64,000 nt of DNA from Polynucleobacter sp. 78F-HAINBA (GTDB lineage Bacteria; Pseudomonadota; Gammaproteobacteria; Burkholderiales; Burkholderiaceae): NCBI RefSeq assembly GCF_018882325.1, contig NZ_JACVOQ010000001.1, forward strand, positions 186,001 to 250,000, written 5' to 3'. Position numbers and translations under genes: made by a program. The notes under the pieces were generated by a model that made no database searches, was not told the origin of the DNA, and saw only the letters and a program-made list of their open reading frames with translations. Below, piece by piece: positions 43,333 to 51,367 of the stretch (its first letter is position 1; each line of letters starts with the position of its first letter).

Positions 43333-44345
43333 GAAGCTTTAGCCAGAGGTAAATTGAAGAGTAAGTTTTGCGGTTTGAGTTTGAGTTGCTTTTCATCATT
43401 CATGGCAATACCCATGTACACCGGCTTGCCAGCCTGAGACTGGGTAACGGCAGCCTCATCAATAAAGTCTAGACGGAATAAACAAATCACCTTCTCAAGC
43501 TCATCAGAATCAACCGGCTCTTTGTTATAGAGCTTATTCAGGATATCGGTTGCAGCAGCATCTAGGCCAACATGCCAAGACCACTTAGGATCGCTAATTT
43601 GCTGCATTGGAGTAATGCGCACTTGAGCGCCTAAAAAATGTTGAATCCATTTTTCGAGGACGCGGCAAAAATGATTGATGGGTGGCTGACCAAAATTGAA
43701 CTGTACTGCAAAATCATGATCTTCATTCTTCTCCCAATACAGATCAGCATTTTCTTCATGCAGTACATCTAAATCGATCGAGCGCATAGACATCGACTTA
43801 CTCTTCAGAAGATCAAGAATATTGCCAGTCTCTCCGGCTTGCGCATTGCGAGTTACCACCTCATCATCCGCACCCATCACAACGCCATCTTCCAGCACGG
43901 TAATCTTTTGAGTTCGGAAGAAAATCTCACCCATACGCGCATCCAAAGGATGGCAATCTTCACCCAGGATATGTCGAATAAATATTTGTGCCAACTGAGA
44001 AATGAATAATGGCGGTACATCTACACCATCACCTTTAAACAAACTCATATAGAAGTTTTCTAAAGAACTGGCCGCCAATAGCTTAGCTCGATATCTCAAC
44101 CAAACTTGATAGTTCACTTGAATATCCAGATCCGCCATTGCAGCAATTTCTTGATCTGAAACGGCTGCTCGAGGATTCTCGCTGAGACGCTGATGCAGTG
44201 CACGCTCTGCATCGCAGGATTCAGGAACAAGATTTAACTCTGGGCGCAATAGGTAGGTGCGCAGAAAATCATCGGTCACCTGCAGCTGATTGTCCGAGCC
44301 AACCGCAAGGGTTTTATACGCAGAATGGGGCCAAAAGTTTGTCAT
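43329..44345 (-). CDS. DUF6352 protein
   Basis: 338 aa from ATG 44345 (MTNFWPHSAYKTL), the usual family N-terminus; the frame extends 6 residues further. Conserved blocks include LRPELNLVPESCDAERALH and PPLFISQLAQIFIRHILG. Function unknown; found in single copy in Burkholderiales. Soluble, with no motifs I can assign to a reaction. Its promoter region overlaps that of the divergent FKBP gene. Confidence 0.75.
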   Translation of the reverse strand: MTNFWPHSAYKTLAVGSDNQLQVTDDFLRTYLLRPELNLVPESCDAERALHQRLSENPRAAVSDQEIAAMADLDIQVNYQVWLRYRAKLLAASSLENFYMSLFKGDGVDVPPLFISQLAQIFIRHILGEDCHPLDARMGEIFFRTQKITVLEDGVVMGADDEVVTRNAQAGETGNILDLLKSKSMSMRSIDLDVLHEENADLYWEKNEDHDFAVQFNFGQPPINHFCRVLEKWIQHFLGAQVRITPMQQISDPKWSWHVGLDAAATDILNKLYNKEPVDSDELEKVICLFRLDFIDEAAVTQSQAGKPVYMGIAMNDEKQLKLKPQNLLFNLPLAKAS

Positions 44346-44420
44346 GTTAGTTTGCTCGAACAAAAAGATTACGCTCAGAATATACTAGCCCTTCAATTTC
44401 AGCCAAAGAGGAAGATAAAC

Positions 44421-44768
44421 GTGAGCGAACTCCAAAAAATAGATACCGTTGTTGGTGATGGCAAAGAGGCGACTGCTGGCAACCATGTAGACGTGCATTA
44501 CACCGGATGGTTGTTTGATGACAAAGCGCCAGATAACAAAGGCCAGAAGTTTGATAGCTCCTTGGATCGTGGCCAACTATTTAGCTTTCCTTTGGGTGCC
44601 GGCCATGTAATCAAGGGCTGGGATCAAGGCGTACAAGGCATGAAGATTGGCGGCAAACGCACTCTCATTATTCCATCTGAGATGGGTTATGGCGAACGTG
44701 GTGCTGGCGGTGTCATTCCACCAAATGCAACCCTGGTATTTGACGTAGAGCTACACGGAGTAAATTAA
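44421..44768 (+). CDS. FKBP-type peptidyl-prolyl isomerase
   Basis: 115 aa single FKBP domain. The start is GTG 44421, preceded by GAGGAAG at 8-9 nt; this removes an implausible N-terminal extension that would overlap the divergent gene. Family motifs: VDVHYTGWLFDD, KFDSSLDRGQLFSFPLG, VIKGWDQGVQGMKIGGKR and IPSEMGYGERGAGGVIPPN. Cytoplasmic foldase. Confidence 0.93.
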   Translation: MSELQKIDTVVGDGKEATAGNHVDVHYTGWLFDDKAPDNKGQKFDSSLDRGQLFSFPLGAGHVIKGWDQGVQGMKIGGKRTLIIPSEMGYGERGAGGVIPPNATLVFDVELHGVN

Positions 44769-44790
44769 TTCCAAGCTAGCATCTGCAAGT

Positions 44791-44825
44791 AATAAGGCCA
44801 CTCGATGAGTGGCCTTATTTTTTAC
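44791..44825. terminator. Bidirectional terminator
   Basis: 13-bp perfect stem AATAAGGCCACTC/GAGTGGCCTTATT with a 3-nt loop and a T-run on the plus strand; separates FKBP from the convergent transglycosylase gene. Confidence 0.92.
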
Positions 44826-44843
44826 CAGAGAAAACTATCGATC

Positions 44844-45827
44844 TTAGGAACGTAAGTCTTTTCCATTCAAGGTTAATTTATTTTGCATTGCTGGCTGACA
44901 CAAACCAATCAAACGATTTCTTTCGGCCATCACCTTATCAGCATAGCCACCATCAGTCTCCGCATTTGCAGCGCCAACATAGTATTTCAGGCCATTGCGC
45001 AATGAACCACTAGTGGCAATCAAATATTTCAAGATATAAGCGCCTACCCGAATATTCACTTCAGGCTTCACAGCATCAGTAGCGCCACCGTACAAAGCAT
45101 ATTTATCTTTATGAATGGTAGTCATCACCTGCATCAAACCTTCGGCACCAGCCTGGCTTTTAGTCAGCGGATTAAAGTTCGACTCAACTGAAATTACGGC
45201 AAGCAACAAAACTGGATCAATGTTGACTTCTTTTGCAATCAGCACCGTATTGGAAACGTATTCCTCAATCTTGGCACGATCTAACTTGTACTTCTTCTCA
45301 AAGAAGTCAGCAACTGCACGTTGATTCTGAATGGATACCATCAACTTCGAATCGAGCGCCTGAGGATCAATTTTCGAAGCGGGGATGCGATCTGATAAAT
45401 GAGAAATCGGCTTTACCTGGGCATGAGCCACTGAAGGCATCAAGAGGGCAACTGTTTGCTGCTTGGCGCTCATGAGACCGCTACTAGGGCTGACCGAAGC
45501 CTTTCCGTAGATCACATTGGCAATTTCTTTATCTGCAATGGCTTTTGGAGTTTCATCCTGGTACTGATCGAGCATTCCAAAACCGTTTTGCCACACCATA
45601 TGGCGCGCCTCATCGGGAACCAGGATGCGAGCCAAATCAAAAGCGCCTGCTTGAGTTCCATTGCCGGAGAGCCAGAGTCCCACGATCATGAAAACAGTCA
45701 CGATCAATAAACCATTCATCACCCGATACACAGGGGACAGTGCGTGAGCTAACAACTCTTTAGCGTTAACCGTTGCTGGTTGCGCTAGTTGTAAGTCACT
45801 CGAATTGGTAGAAAAACATTTAATCAT
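44844..45827 (-). CDS. Membrane-anchored lytic transglycosylase
   Basis: 327 aa. A membrane helix at about 35-52 (VMNGLLIVTVFMIVGLWL) anchors the protein; the C-terminal SLT domain (about 190-310) has the catalytic Glu in AVISVESNFNPLTKSQAGAEGLMQVM and the YVGAANAE segment. It cleaves the glycan strands of peptidoglycan. The N-terminal 180 residues are a family-specific linker. A promoter candidate lies about 75 nt upstream. Confidence 0.9.
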   Translation of the reverse strand: MIKCFSTNSSDLQLAQPATVNAKELLAHALSPVYRVMNGLLIVTVFMIVGLWLSGNGTQAGAFDLARILVPDEARHMVWQNGFGMLDQYQDETPKAIADKEIANVIYGKASVSPSSGLMSAKQQTVALLMPSVAHAQVKPISHLSDRIPASKIDPQALDSKLMVSIQNQRAVADFFEKKYKLDRAKIEEYVSNTVLIAKEVNIDPVLLLAVISVESNFNPLTKSQAGAEGLMQVMTTIHKDKYALYGGATDAVKPEVNIRVGAYILKYLIATSGSLRNGLKYYVGAANAETDGGYADKVMAERNRLIGLCQPAMQNKLTLNGKDLRS

Positions 45828-45901
45828 TCATGGTCTTGCAGCACACCGAAAATCAAACTTCTGATTTATGTTGCGATGCAATAAGTAAAAAAACATGAGC
45901 C

Positions 45902-45930
45902 ATCCTAAGAAGGTTCTTATATCAAGTCAA
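45902..45930 (-). promoter_or_regulatory. Sigma-70-like promoter candidate for the transglycosylase gene
   Basis: On the minus strand TTGACT (45930-45925), 17 nt, TAGGAT (45907-45902). Transcription would start near 45895, giving a leader of about 70 nt. Confidence 0.4.
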
Positions 45931-46347
45931 GAATAAAGAACTCTATTTCTATGACTTTTAGGTCTTGAAATAAGGATGATCCCCAATCAAGCCCCTGATT
46001 TTTATATTTAACCCTTTAATTTCAAGGACTTAAATAAGTTAGTGGGGACTTATTTCATATAATAAAAAAGTGCTCGAAATCCAACTTTTTTACTATTTTT
46101 CAACTTCAAAAGAGCTACCTGACCCATACATCTAGTATTCCAGTGGGCTAGATTTTCTACCGGTAGTGCTCTGATGATCTTCACCAAAAGTTGAGACTCT
46201 TGCAATCTTTGCGCCTTACAGCGATGCAAAGCAGCCGTGCAAAATGCTTCTCAAGCGCCATCTACACTAGCTCTAGAGCTAACTTAAATGCCTGATAGAA
46301 GAAAAACTTTTACCTGTTGATAGCAGCACTCATTACACTGACATGCA
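45931..46347. other. Long non-coding stretch with inverted repeats
   Basis: No credible coding frame. Two adjacent inverted repeats are visible: AAATAAGT/ACTTATTT (46032-46055, 8-nt loop) and AAAAAAGT/ACTTTTTT (46064-46091, 12-nt loop). CTTTGC and GCAAAG also pair around 46206-46228. The region may contain a small RNA or decayed sequence. Confidence 0.4.
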
Positions 46348-47367
46348 ATGAAATTCCTGGTCAAACCCATCTTACTTAGCCTGCTTTGGCTACCGTTAAG
46401 TGCGTTCGCCCTCTTCGATCAATGTAAAGATCTGTTCCCAGCCCAGCAAATACCCACAACGACTCAGGCGGGACGGGACCTTTGTTTTGATGATTTTGCG
46501 ATCTACTACTCGCCTTCAGATAAAAAACCCATCTACACCATTGAGAAACTCAATGGTGAGCAGCTCCAAGCCCCCCACCCACGTCGAACCAATCAGTTTT
46601 ATGAAGAGGCTAGACTGCCTTTTCATGAACGCGCCCTACTGGCAGACTATCGTGGCAGTGGGTATGACCGTGGCCACAACGTGCCAGCCGGTGACATGAC
46701 AAGCGAAAAGGGGATGGCGCAGTCATTCTCCTTGGCAAATATGATGCCGCAAGCCAGGCAAAACAATCAGGGTATCTGGGCAAAACGGGTTGAAGAGCCT
46801 ACGAGGATGTATATCAAACGCGCGCAAGGCGATGTATATGTATTCACTGGATCGGTTGGCAATGCAGGCAGCATTGGTAAAAGTAAGGTCACTATTCCGA
46901 GCCATCTATATAAGCTGGTCTATGACCCCAACAAAAAATTAGCTTGGGCTTATTGGGTCGAGAATACCGACGATGCGCAAATGAGCGCGCCAATCTCCTA
47001 TGCTGATCTGATTCAGAAAACCGGGATTGACTTTCACCTAGCGTTAGAGAGCACCGAGAGCAAGGCCAGCAAACCTGCTGTAAAGGGCAACTCAGAGCCT
47101 AGGCAATTAGTGGGCGGCTGGTATCCGGTCTTTTTTGACCAATACTCACCGGAGAAGGTGGCGGCACTCATCTCCAATATCAAGTCAGGAAGAGTTGCCA
47201 GCATAGAGCTTCAATATGATCGCAACCTCAATTTGGCTCAAAGCCTAGCAAAAGAGATTGAAGCACAGAGTTCAATCTTGGTCACACTCTCGCAAAGCAG
47301 TCCACCGGACTCACCTAATGTGACTTATGAACACAATCGCGTCATAGCGATAGTGCGCACTAAATAA
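46348..47367 (+). CDS. Secreted DNA/RNA non-specific endonuclease
   Basis: 339 aa. Signal peptide at 1-21 (LLSLLWLPLSAFA). The NUC domain has the DRGH motif (D107-R108-G109-H110, general-base His) followed by NVPAGDM, and MMPQARQNNQGIW with the metal-binding Asn. It degrades nucleic acids in the periplasm or outside the cell. The last 90 residues are an extra domain (VAALISNIKSGRVASIELQYD) not needed for catalysis. No immunity gene is adjacent, so it is more likely nutritional than a toxin. Confidence 0.88.
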   Translation: MKFLVKPILLSLLWLPLSAFALFDQCKDLFPAQQIPTTTQAGRDLCFDDFAIYYSPSDKKPIYTIEKLNGEQLQAPHPRRTNQFYEEARLPFHERALLADYRGSGYDRGHNVPAGDMTSEKGMAQSFSLANMMPQARQNNQGIWAKRVEEPTRMYIKRAQGDVYVFTGSVGNAGSIGKSKVTIPSHLYKLVYDPNKKLAWAYWVENTDDAQMSAPISYADLIQKTGIDFHLALESTESKASKPAVKGNSEPRQLVGGWYPVFFDQYSPEKVAALISNIKSGRVASIELQYDRNLNLAQSLAKEIEAQSSILVTLSQSSPPDSPNVTYEHNRVIAIVRTK

Positions 47368-47371
47368 ATTG

Positions 47372-47611
47372 TTATCCCCGAGTCCGGGGAGCAATTCCAT
47401 GGGCCCGCTGAATGGGCGCCAACAAGCCCCGTAATCCATTGTGATCAAGGGTATGCATTAGCTCCAGGAGCTGACCAAGCTCGCCCTTAGGAAAGCCTTC
47501 GCGAGCGAACCAGGCCAAGTAATTACCAGGCAAGTCCGCGAGCGCACGACCAGCATGCTTGCCATAAGGCATCTTCATTGTGACCAGCTTCACCAGGGCT
47601 TCTGAATCCAT
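47372..47611 (-). CDS. DUF3820 protein (79 aa)
   Basis: Matches DUF3820: MKMPYGKHAGRALADLPGNYLAWFAREGFPKGELGQLL, a small Zn-free domain related to the quorum-sensing-regulated family in gammaproteobacteria. Function unknown, possibly nucleic-acid binding by the FPKG/MPYGK pattern. Convergent with the nuclease gene, 4 nt apart. Divergent from the Fur-controlled run. Confidence 0.82.
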   Translation of the reverse strand: MDSEALVKLVTMKMPYGKHAGRALADLPGNYLAWFAREGFPKGELGQLLELMHTLDHNGLRGLLAPIQRAHGIAPRTRG

Positions 47612-47683
47612 AGCTATGGATCTTACAAGCTTGGCATTCGCACCGGGTAAATCTCAACACCTAAGCACAGAGGGTCATTTTTT

Positions 47684-47732
47684 CAATTGAGAATTATTCT
47701 CAATTGCTGTATATTGCGAATGATTCTCAATT
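47684..47732. promoter_or_regulatory. Two Fur boxes upstream of the DUF6662 gene
   Basis: 47684-47706 is a perfect 23-bp palindrome around a central T (CAATTGAGAAT, T, ATTCTCAATTG) and closely fits the Fur consensus of GATAAT-type hexamers. A second, partial site lies at 47716-47732 (GCGAATGATTCTCAATT). Together they should give iron-dependent repression of the genes starting at 47760. The DUF3820 start at 47611 faces away and might also be affected. Confidence 0.82.
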
Positions 47733-47759
47733 ACTTTTACTAACCAGCCCCTTCACACC

Positions 47760-48674
47760 ATGAAACTGACCATCAAAAGACTTGTTGCCTTTAGCATCCT
47801 ATTAGCCACCGCCTTGCACTTCTCATTCGCCAATGCGGGTGAAGGTGCTTTTGGGTGGATTTACACCCTAGATCTACAGCCAAAAGGGAAGCTCGAGTTT
47901 GAGCAGCGCTTACAACTGAATAAACAACAAGCAGCAGGATCCTATAACGCATGGTTCTCTAGATCAGAATTGGAATATGGCGTCACGAATGACTTTCAGA
48001 TTGCGGGCTACCTGAATGCCTATTACGTCAATGCAAATCAAAATTACACCAATCCAGAGGCCTGTGGCGACAGCGCTTCTTGTACTGGAGGGCAACCCGT
48101 ACCAGAGTCACATAACCCAGCGTCACCATACCGAAAAGGTGGCATCGAAGGTGGGTCCTTAGAAGCAATCTATCGCATCACCAATCCAGTCACCTCTCCA
48201 GTCGGAGTCGGACTGTATTTAGAGCCAACCATAGGCAAGAACAAAAATGAAATTGAAGCGCGCTTGCTACTGCAATCAAACTTTATAGATGACAAATTGG
48301 TTTTGGCTGGAAACGTAGTTGTCGCTAATGAGCAATTGAAGTTCGTTGGCAATGGCAATGTCCCTGAGTCGATGCTGGATTTCCTGGTGGGGGCGAGCTA
48401 TCGATTTGCACCAAAGTGGTCTGGTGGCGTTGAGGCTCGTTTTCATAATGACTACTCTAGCTACAACCTACAAAACCAAGTGCAAAGAGCTACCTTTGTT
48501 GGCCCCAACTTACATTACGCAGAAAAAGACTGGTGGGTTACCGGTGCTTGGCGCTATCAACTCAAAGGTAATAACTGCATGGGTGATGGAACTGCAGAGT
48601 GCTCCAATGCTCGCGTTTGGGATAGTCACTCAGTAAATGAATTTATCGTCAAATTCGGCTTCCCATTGAACTGA
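47760..48674 (+). CDS. DUF6662 envelope protein, Fur-controlled
   Basis: 304 aa. Signal peptide through residue 26 (LLATALHFSFANA); the mature protein alternates strands (GYLNAYYVNANQNY, VGLYLEPTIGKNKNEIEARLLLQ, WSGGVEARFHNDYSSYNL) like an outer-membrane beta-barrel. A loop with two Cys (CGDSASC, about 101-107) and a second Cys pair near the C-terminus (CMGDGTAEC) may form disulfides or bind something. Two Fur boxes lie 28-76 bp upstream. First gene of the candidate iron-regulated unit; a role as porin or iron-binding surface protein is inferred. Confidence 0.72.
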   Translation: MKLTIKRLVAFSILLATALHFSFANAGEGAFGWIYTLDLQPKGKLEFEQRLQLNKQQAAGSYNAWFSRSELEYGVTNDFQIAGYLNAYYVNANQNYTNPEACGDSASCTGGQPVPESHNPASPYRKGGIEGGSLEAIYRITNPVTSPVGVGLYLEPTIGKNKNEIEARLLLQSNFIDDKLVLAGNVVVANEQLKFVGNGNVPESMLDFLVGASYRFAPKWSGGVEARFHNDYSSYNLQNQVQRATFVGPNLHYAEKDWWVTGAWRYQLKGNNCMGDGTAECSNARVWDSHSVNEFIVKFGFPLN

Positions 48675-48709
48675 ACAAGATCTCTCGTATTTTTAATTTA
48701 AAGGTAATT

Positions 48710-48889
48710 ATGGAAAAGCAAAATTTATTAATGGCCGCACTAATACATTTAATTAAGTTTCAATCAACCCATTGCGCCACTGCGAGAGAGCGAGCTTTGA
48801 TGATGTTTGAAGCCTTAGCTCAGACAGGCGAAAGCACTGAAGATCTTGATGAGCTTTGCTTTCAGGCCAATGAATTACTGGCTAATTAA
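48710..48889 (+). CDS. Small protein (59 aa) in the Fur-controlled run
   Basis: ATG 48710 to TAA 48887-48889, preceded by TTAAAGGTAATT (AAAGG as Shine-Dalgarno). The protein starts MEKQNLLMAALIHLIKFQ and contains THCATARERALMMFEALAQ and DELCFQANELLAN, with two Cys (22 and 50) and three helices likely. It is soluble, with no signal peptide. It fills most of the 242-bp gap between the DUF6662 and FMN-binding genes, in the same direction. No family is recognised. Confidence 0.6.
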   Translation: MEKQNLLMAALIHLIKFQSTHCATARERALMMFEALAQTGESTEDLDELCFQANELLAN

Positions 48890-48916
48890 TTTATATCACC
48901 CTTTAGCAGAAGAATT

Positions 48917-49477
48917 TTGAACATGAACTGGAAACCGAACCCTTTTCTTATTATTGGATTAGTCGCAGTATCTGCACCGATAGTTGCGCACGCCAAGATA
49001 TATGTATCCGTCGAGCAAGCGCAAAAGATACTCATACCCAATAAACCGCTTGTCAAAAATCCCATCATCATTACAGATGAACTGCAGGACAAAATGCGCT
49101 CAGCATCAGGTGTTCGCCAAACCTTTCAAGGAGATCGTATCTGGAGGGCGGCGGACGGAGGCTGGTTCATCGTAGATGAGGTGGTCGGTAAACACGAAAT
49201 GATTACTTATGCCGTAGCACTGAGCCCATCGGGCGCAGTCACCGGCATCGAGATCCTGGAATATGTTGAATCCTATGGATATGAAGTAGCAGAAGCCCAG
49301 TGGCGCAATCAGTTTGTTGGCAAAACTGCATCGGACCCTATTAAGCTTAATCAAGATATTCAAAATATTGGTGGCGCCACTCTCTCTTGCAAACATCTCA
49401 CTGATGGCGTCAAACGTGTTGCAGTGCTTTATGACATTGCACTCAAAAATCAATCCCAAGCACCAAAGGCAAAATGA
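48917..49477 (+). CDS. Periplasmic FMN-binding protein (flavinylated)
   Basis: 186 aa. Signal peptide ending VAHA (about residue 26). The FMN_bind domain (about 85-175) has YVESYGYEVAEAQWRNQF and the flavinylation motif IGGATLSCKHLTDGVKR, where T155 should accept FMN by a phosphoester bond from ApbE. The next gene, apbE, overlaps by 4 nt, which strongly supports this. It resembles the RnfG/NqrC-type domain but stands alone, as in extracytosolic flavin electron-transfer systems. Confidence 0.9.
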   Translation: MNMNWKPNPFLIIGLVAVSAPIVAHAKIYVSVEQAQKILIPNKPLVKNPIIITDELQDKMRSASGVRQTFQGDRIWRAADGGWFIVDEVVGKHEMITYAVALSPSGAVTGIEILEYVESYGYEVAEAQWRNQFVGKTASDPIKLNQDIQNIGGATLSCKHLTDGVKRVAVLYDIALKNQSQAPKAK

Positions 49478-50301
49478 TTCGCTGCAAACCACTCTTAGGC
49501 ACCTTTGTTGAAATTTCAACTGAAGATGGAGAGCATTTACCCCATGCAATAGAGATGGCATTTACAGCCATTGAACAGGTTCAATCCCTGATGGGCTTTC
49601 ATGATCCTGACAGCGAGCTTTCTCAAATTAATGCTAGATCCCATTTAGAGCCGATTCGTATTCACTCCTGGACAGCCGAGGTGCTGGCCATTGCCAAAGA
49701 GATTCAACTTGAGTCTCAAGGCATATTTAATTGTGGCATTGGCCATCGCCTGGTAGAGGCAGGGCTTCTGCCAAGGCATATCAACTTGAATGATCAGTCA
49801 TTCGGAGGCATTGAAGATCTTCGCTTTATTGAGCCAAACTTGGTTCAATCCAAACTCCCACTCTGTCTTGATCTTGGTGGCATTGCCAAAGGGTATGCAG
49901 TTGATAAAGCAGTAGAAGTCTTGTTTGCTCACGACATCCAATCTGGATCAGTTAATGCTGGTGGTGATATGCGCGTCTTTGGAAATCTCACTCAAGATAT
50001 TCAAATCCGCAATCCCTCAAAACCTCATGAGCTCATTCAGATTGGCAAGATGAAGATGGGTGCAATTGCGACTAGCAGCCTCTACTTTGCAAAGCGCGAC
50101 GCTGATGCCAAAAGCTATATGGTCAACCCCCTCAATCAAGAGCATATTGAGTTTTCAGAGTCTTACTCAGTGATTGCCAATGAATGCGTCTACGCCGACG
50201 CCCTAACAAAGGTAGTCAGCATTTCTGGTAACGCCCAACATCCCTGCTTGAATCATTTCTCTGCTCACGCGATCAAAATTCCTCAGACCATCACCTTATG
50301 A
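49474..50301 (+). CDS. apbE: FAD:protein FMN transferase ApbE
   Basis: 275 aa. Motifs LDLGGIAKGYAVDKAVEVL (about 129-147) and GSVNAGGDMRVFG (FAD-binding and Mg-binding Asp) mark ApbE, which attaches FMN to Thr/Ser of the target. The usual N-terminal lipoprotein signal is absent; the start MIRCKPLLGTFVEI suggests the cytosolic form or a non-canonical export. Overlaps by 4 nt both the FMN-binding gene before it and the membrane-protein gene after it, so the three are tightly coupled. Confidence 0.9.
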   Translation: MIRCKPLLGTFVEISTEDGEHLPHAIEMAFTAIEQVQSLMGFHDPDSELSQINARSHLEPIRIHSWTAEVLAIAKEIQLESQGIFNCGIGHRLVEAGLLPRHINLNDQSFGGIEDLRFIEPNLVQSKLPLCLDLGGIAKGYAVDKAVEVLFAHDIQSGSVNAGGDMRVFGNLTQDIQIRNPSKPHELIQIGKMKMGAIATSSLYFAKRDADAKSYMVNPLNQEHIEFSESYSVIANECVYADALTKVVSISGNAQHPCLNHFSAHAIKIPQTITL

Positions 50302-50729
50302 AAAATAGTAGTCGCCTTGGAAAGATGCCGTCATGGCAAAGACATTTCGTCCTCGTTGGTATGTTGAGTTGCTCGCTTACCGGCACAGCCTATTTACTTG
50401 GTCATGAATTTCATGTTCAAGCTGCTGCATTGGGCGCTCACTCAATATTGATGTGGCATGGCATTGCCGCAATGATGGCTACGATGGCTTTGGGCTCAGT
50501 CTTACCCTTTCACCTCAAGGCTGGCCTCAAGTCCAAGAGGAAGCTGTGGAGCGGATTAAGCCAATTGGCTTTTTTAGCTACTCTATTGATATCAGGCGCC
50601 CTGCTGTACTACGGCCCTGAAGAAATTCGAGATAGCGTCATCACAACCCACTGGATGATCGGTATCGCATTCTTTACCATCTTTTTGTTGCACGGTGTTT
50701 ATGCAAAAAAAAGAGGTTACTCCAAATGA
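50298..50729 (+). CDS. Four-helix membrane protein with heme-ligand-like His
   Basis: 143 aa with four helices (about 17-35, 45-69, 86-105, 117-135). His at 36, 39, 48, 54 and 72 and a pair at 118 and 132 in helix 4; the 14-residue spacing is like bis-His b-type cytochromes. It is not a recognised family but recalls DUF4405/cytochrome b561-like proteins. Translationally coupled to apbE (ATGA overlap). Expected role: moving electrons from the quinone pool to the flavinylated periplasmic protein. Confidence 0.6.
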   Translation: MKNSSRLGKMPSWQRHFVLVGMLSCSLTGTAYLLGHEFHVQAAALGAHSILMWHGIAAMMATMALGSVLPFHLKAGLKSKRKLWSGLSQLAFLATLLISGALLYYGPEEIRDSVITTHWMIGIAFFTIFLLHGVYAKKRGYSK

Positions 50730-50733
50730 AAAT

Positions 50734-50767
50734 AAGGCGCATTGAGTTTTATCTCTCAATACGCCTT
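50734..50767. terminator. Hairpin between convergent operons
   Basis: AAGGCG, one mismatch, ATTGAG, 8-nt loop, CTCAAT, mismatch, CGCCTT. On the minus strand it is followed by TTATTTT, so it can end the DUF2892 transcript. Confidence 0.6.
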
Positions 50768-50785
50768 AATCACACAAGATATAAC

Positions 50786-50998
50786 TTACTTACAGCAAGA
50801 ATCTTTATCGCAAGATGTTCCGCAAGAATTCATTCCCAATAGCGGGTAAGCTGGGCAGAAACGGAAAATGCCTGTAGCCAAAGGGATTAGTCCAAGCCAG
50901 CCCCACCAGCCTACGATGCCGTTAGCTGCAAGCGCAACCAGCACAATGCCTACTGAGATTCTTAAGATACGATCGATACCACCGACGTTACATTTCAT
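50786..50998 (-). CDS. DUF2892 membrane protein (70 aa)
   Basis: MKCNVGGIDRILRISVGIVLVAL is the classical N-terminus of the DUF2892/YgaP-type family, then GWWGWLGLIPLATGIFRFCPAYPLLG and a Cys-rich tail (CGTSC, CC). Two membrane helices. Last gene of a minus-strand operon with the MBL protein and the repressor; this set is the BigR-type sulfide-detoxification arrangement. Confidence 0.88.
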   Translation of the reverse strand: MKCNVGGIDRILRISVGIVLVALAANGIVGWWGWLGLIPLATGIFRFCPAYPLLGMNSCGTSCDKDSCCK

Positions 50999-51036
50999 AT
51001 TGAACTCCCTTTAAAAACGATTAAATAATTCTTTAA

Positions 51037-51360
51037 TTACTTCTTACAGTAGTGCTTATATAGCAAGCTCATAACTGCTACAGCGACTTGACTTGAGAGG
51101 GAGTAATAAATTTGCTTACCCTCCCTACGTGTTTTGACCAGCTTTTCCTTGCGCAACACGGTAAGCTGCTGCGAGAGGGTTGGTTGATGCAAATCTAATG
51201 CAGCTTCTAACTCCCCAACGCACTTTTCAGCCTGGCCAATTTCACATAAGAGCATCATGCGATCACGGTTGGATAAGACCTTCATGAGCCTGCAAGCATC
51301 ATCTGCTGATGACTGCATCTTTTTTAACTCTGCTTTTGAGATAGGCATATTCACAGTCAT
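51037..51360 (-). CDS. ArsR-family repressor, BigR/SqrR-like (core copy)
   Basis: 107 aa winged-helix repressor with C47 (EKCVGELE) and C105 (LYKHYC), 58 residues apart as in the island copy at 3862 and as expected for persulfide sensors. DNA-binding helix HQPTLSQQLTVLRKEKLV and wing TRREGKQIYYSLSS are nearly identical to the island copy, so the two may bind overlapping sites. It lies 7 nt after the MBL gene and 38 nt before DUF2892 and should repress the divergent promoter at 52261-52288. Confidence 0.9.
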   Translation of the reverse strand: MTVNMPISKAELKKMQSSADDACRLMKVLSNRDRMMLLCEIGQAEKCVGELEAALDLHQPTLSQQLTVLRKEKLVKTRREGKQIYYSLSSQVAVAVMSLLYKHYCKK

Positions 51361-51367
51361 CTCACAA

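Noticed and set aside
46348..47367. Nuclease as a polymorphic-toxin effector
   Set aside because: It has an ordinary signal peptide and no adjacent immunity gene or secretion-system marker.
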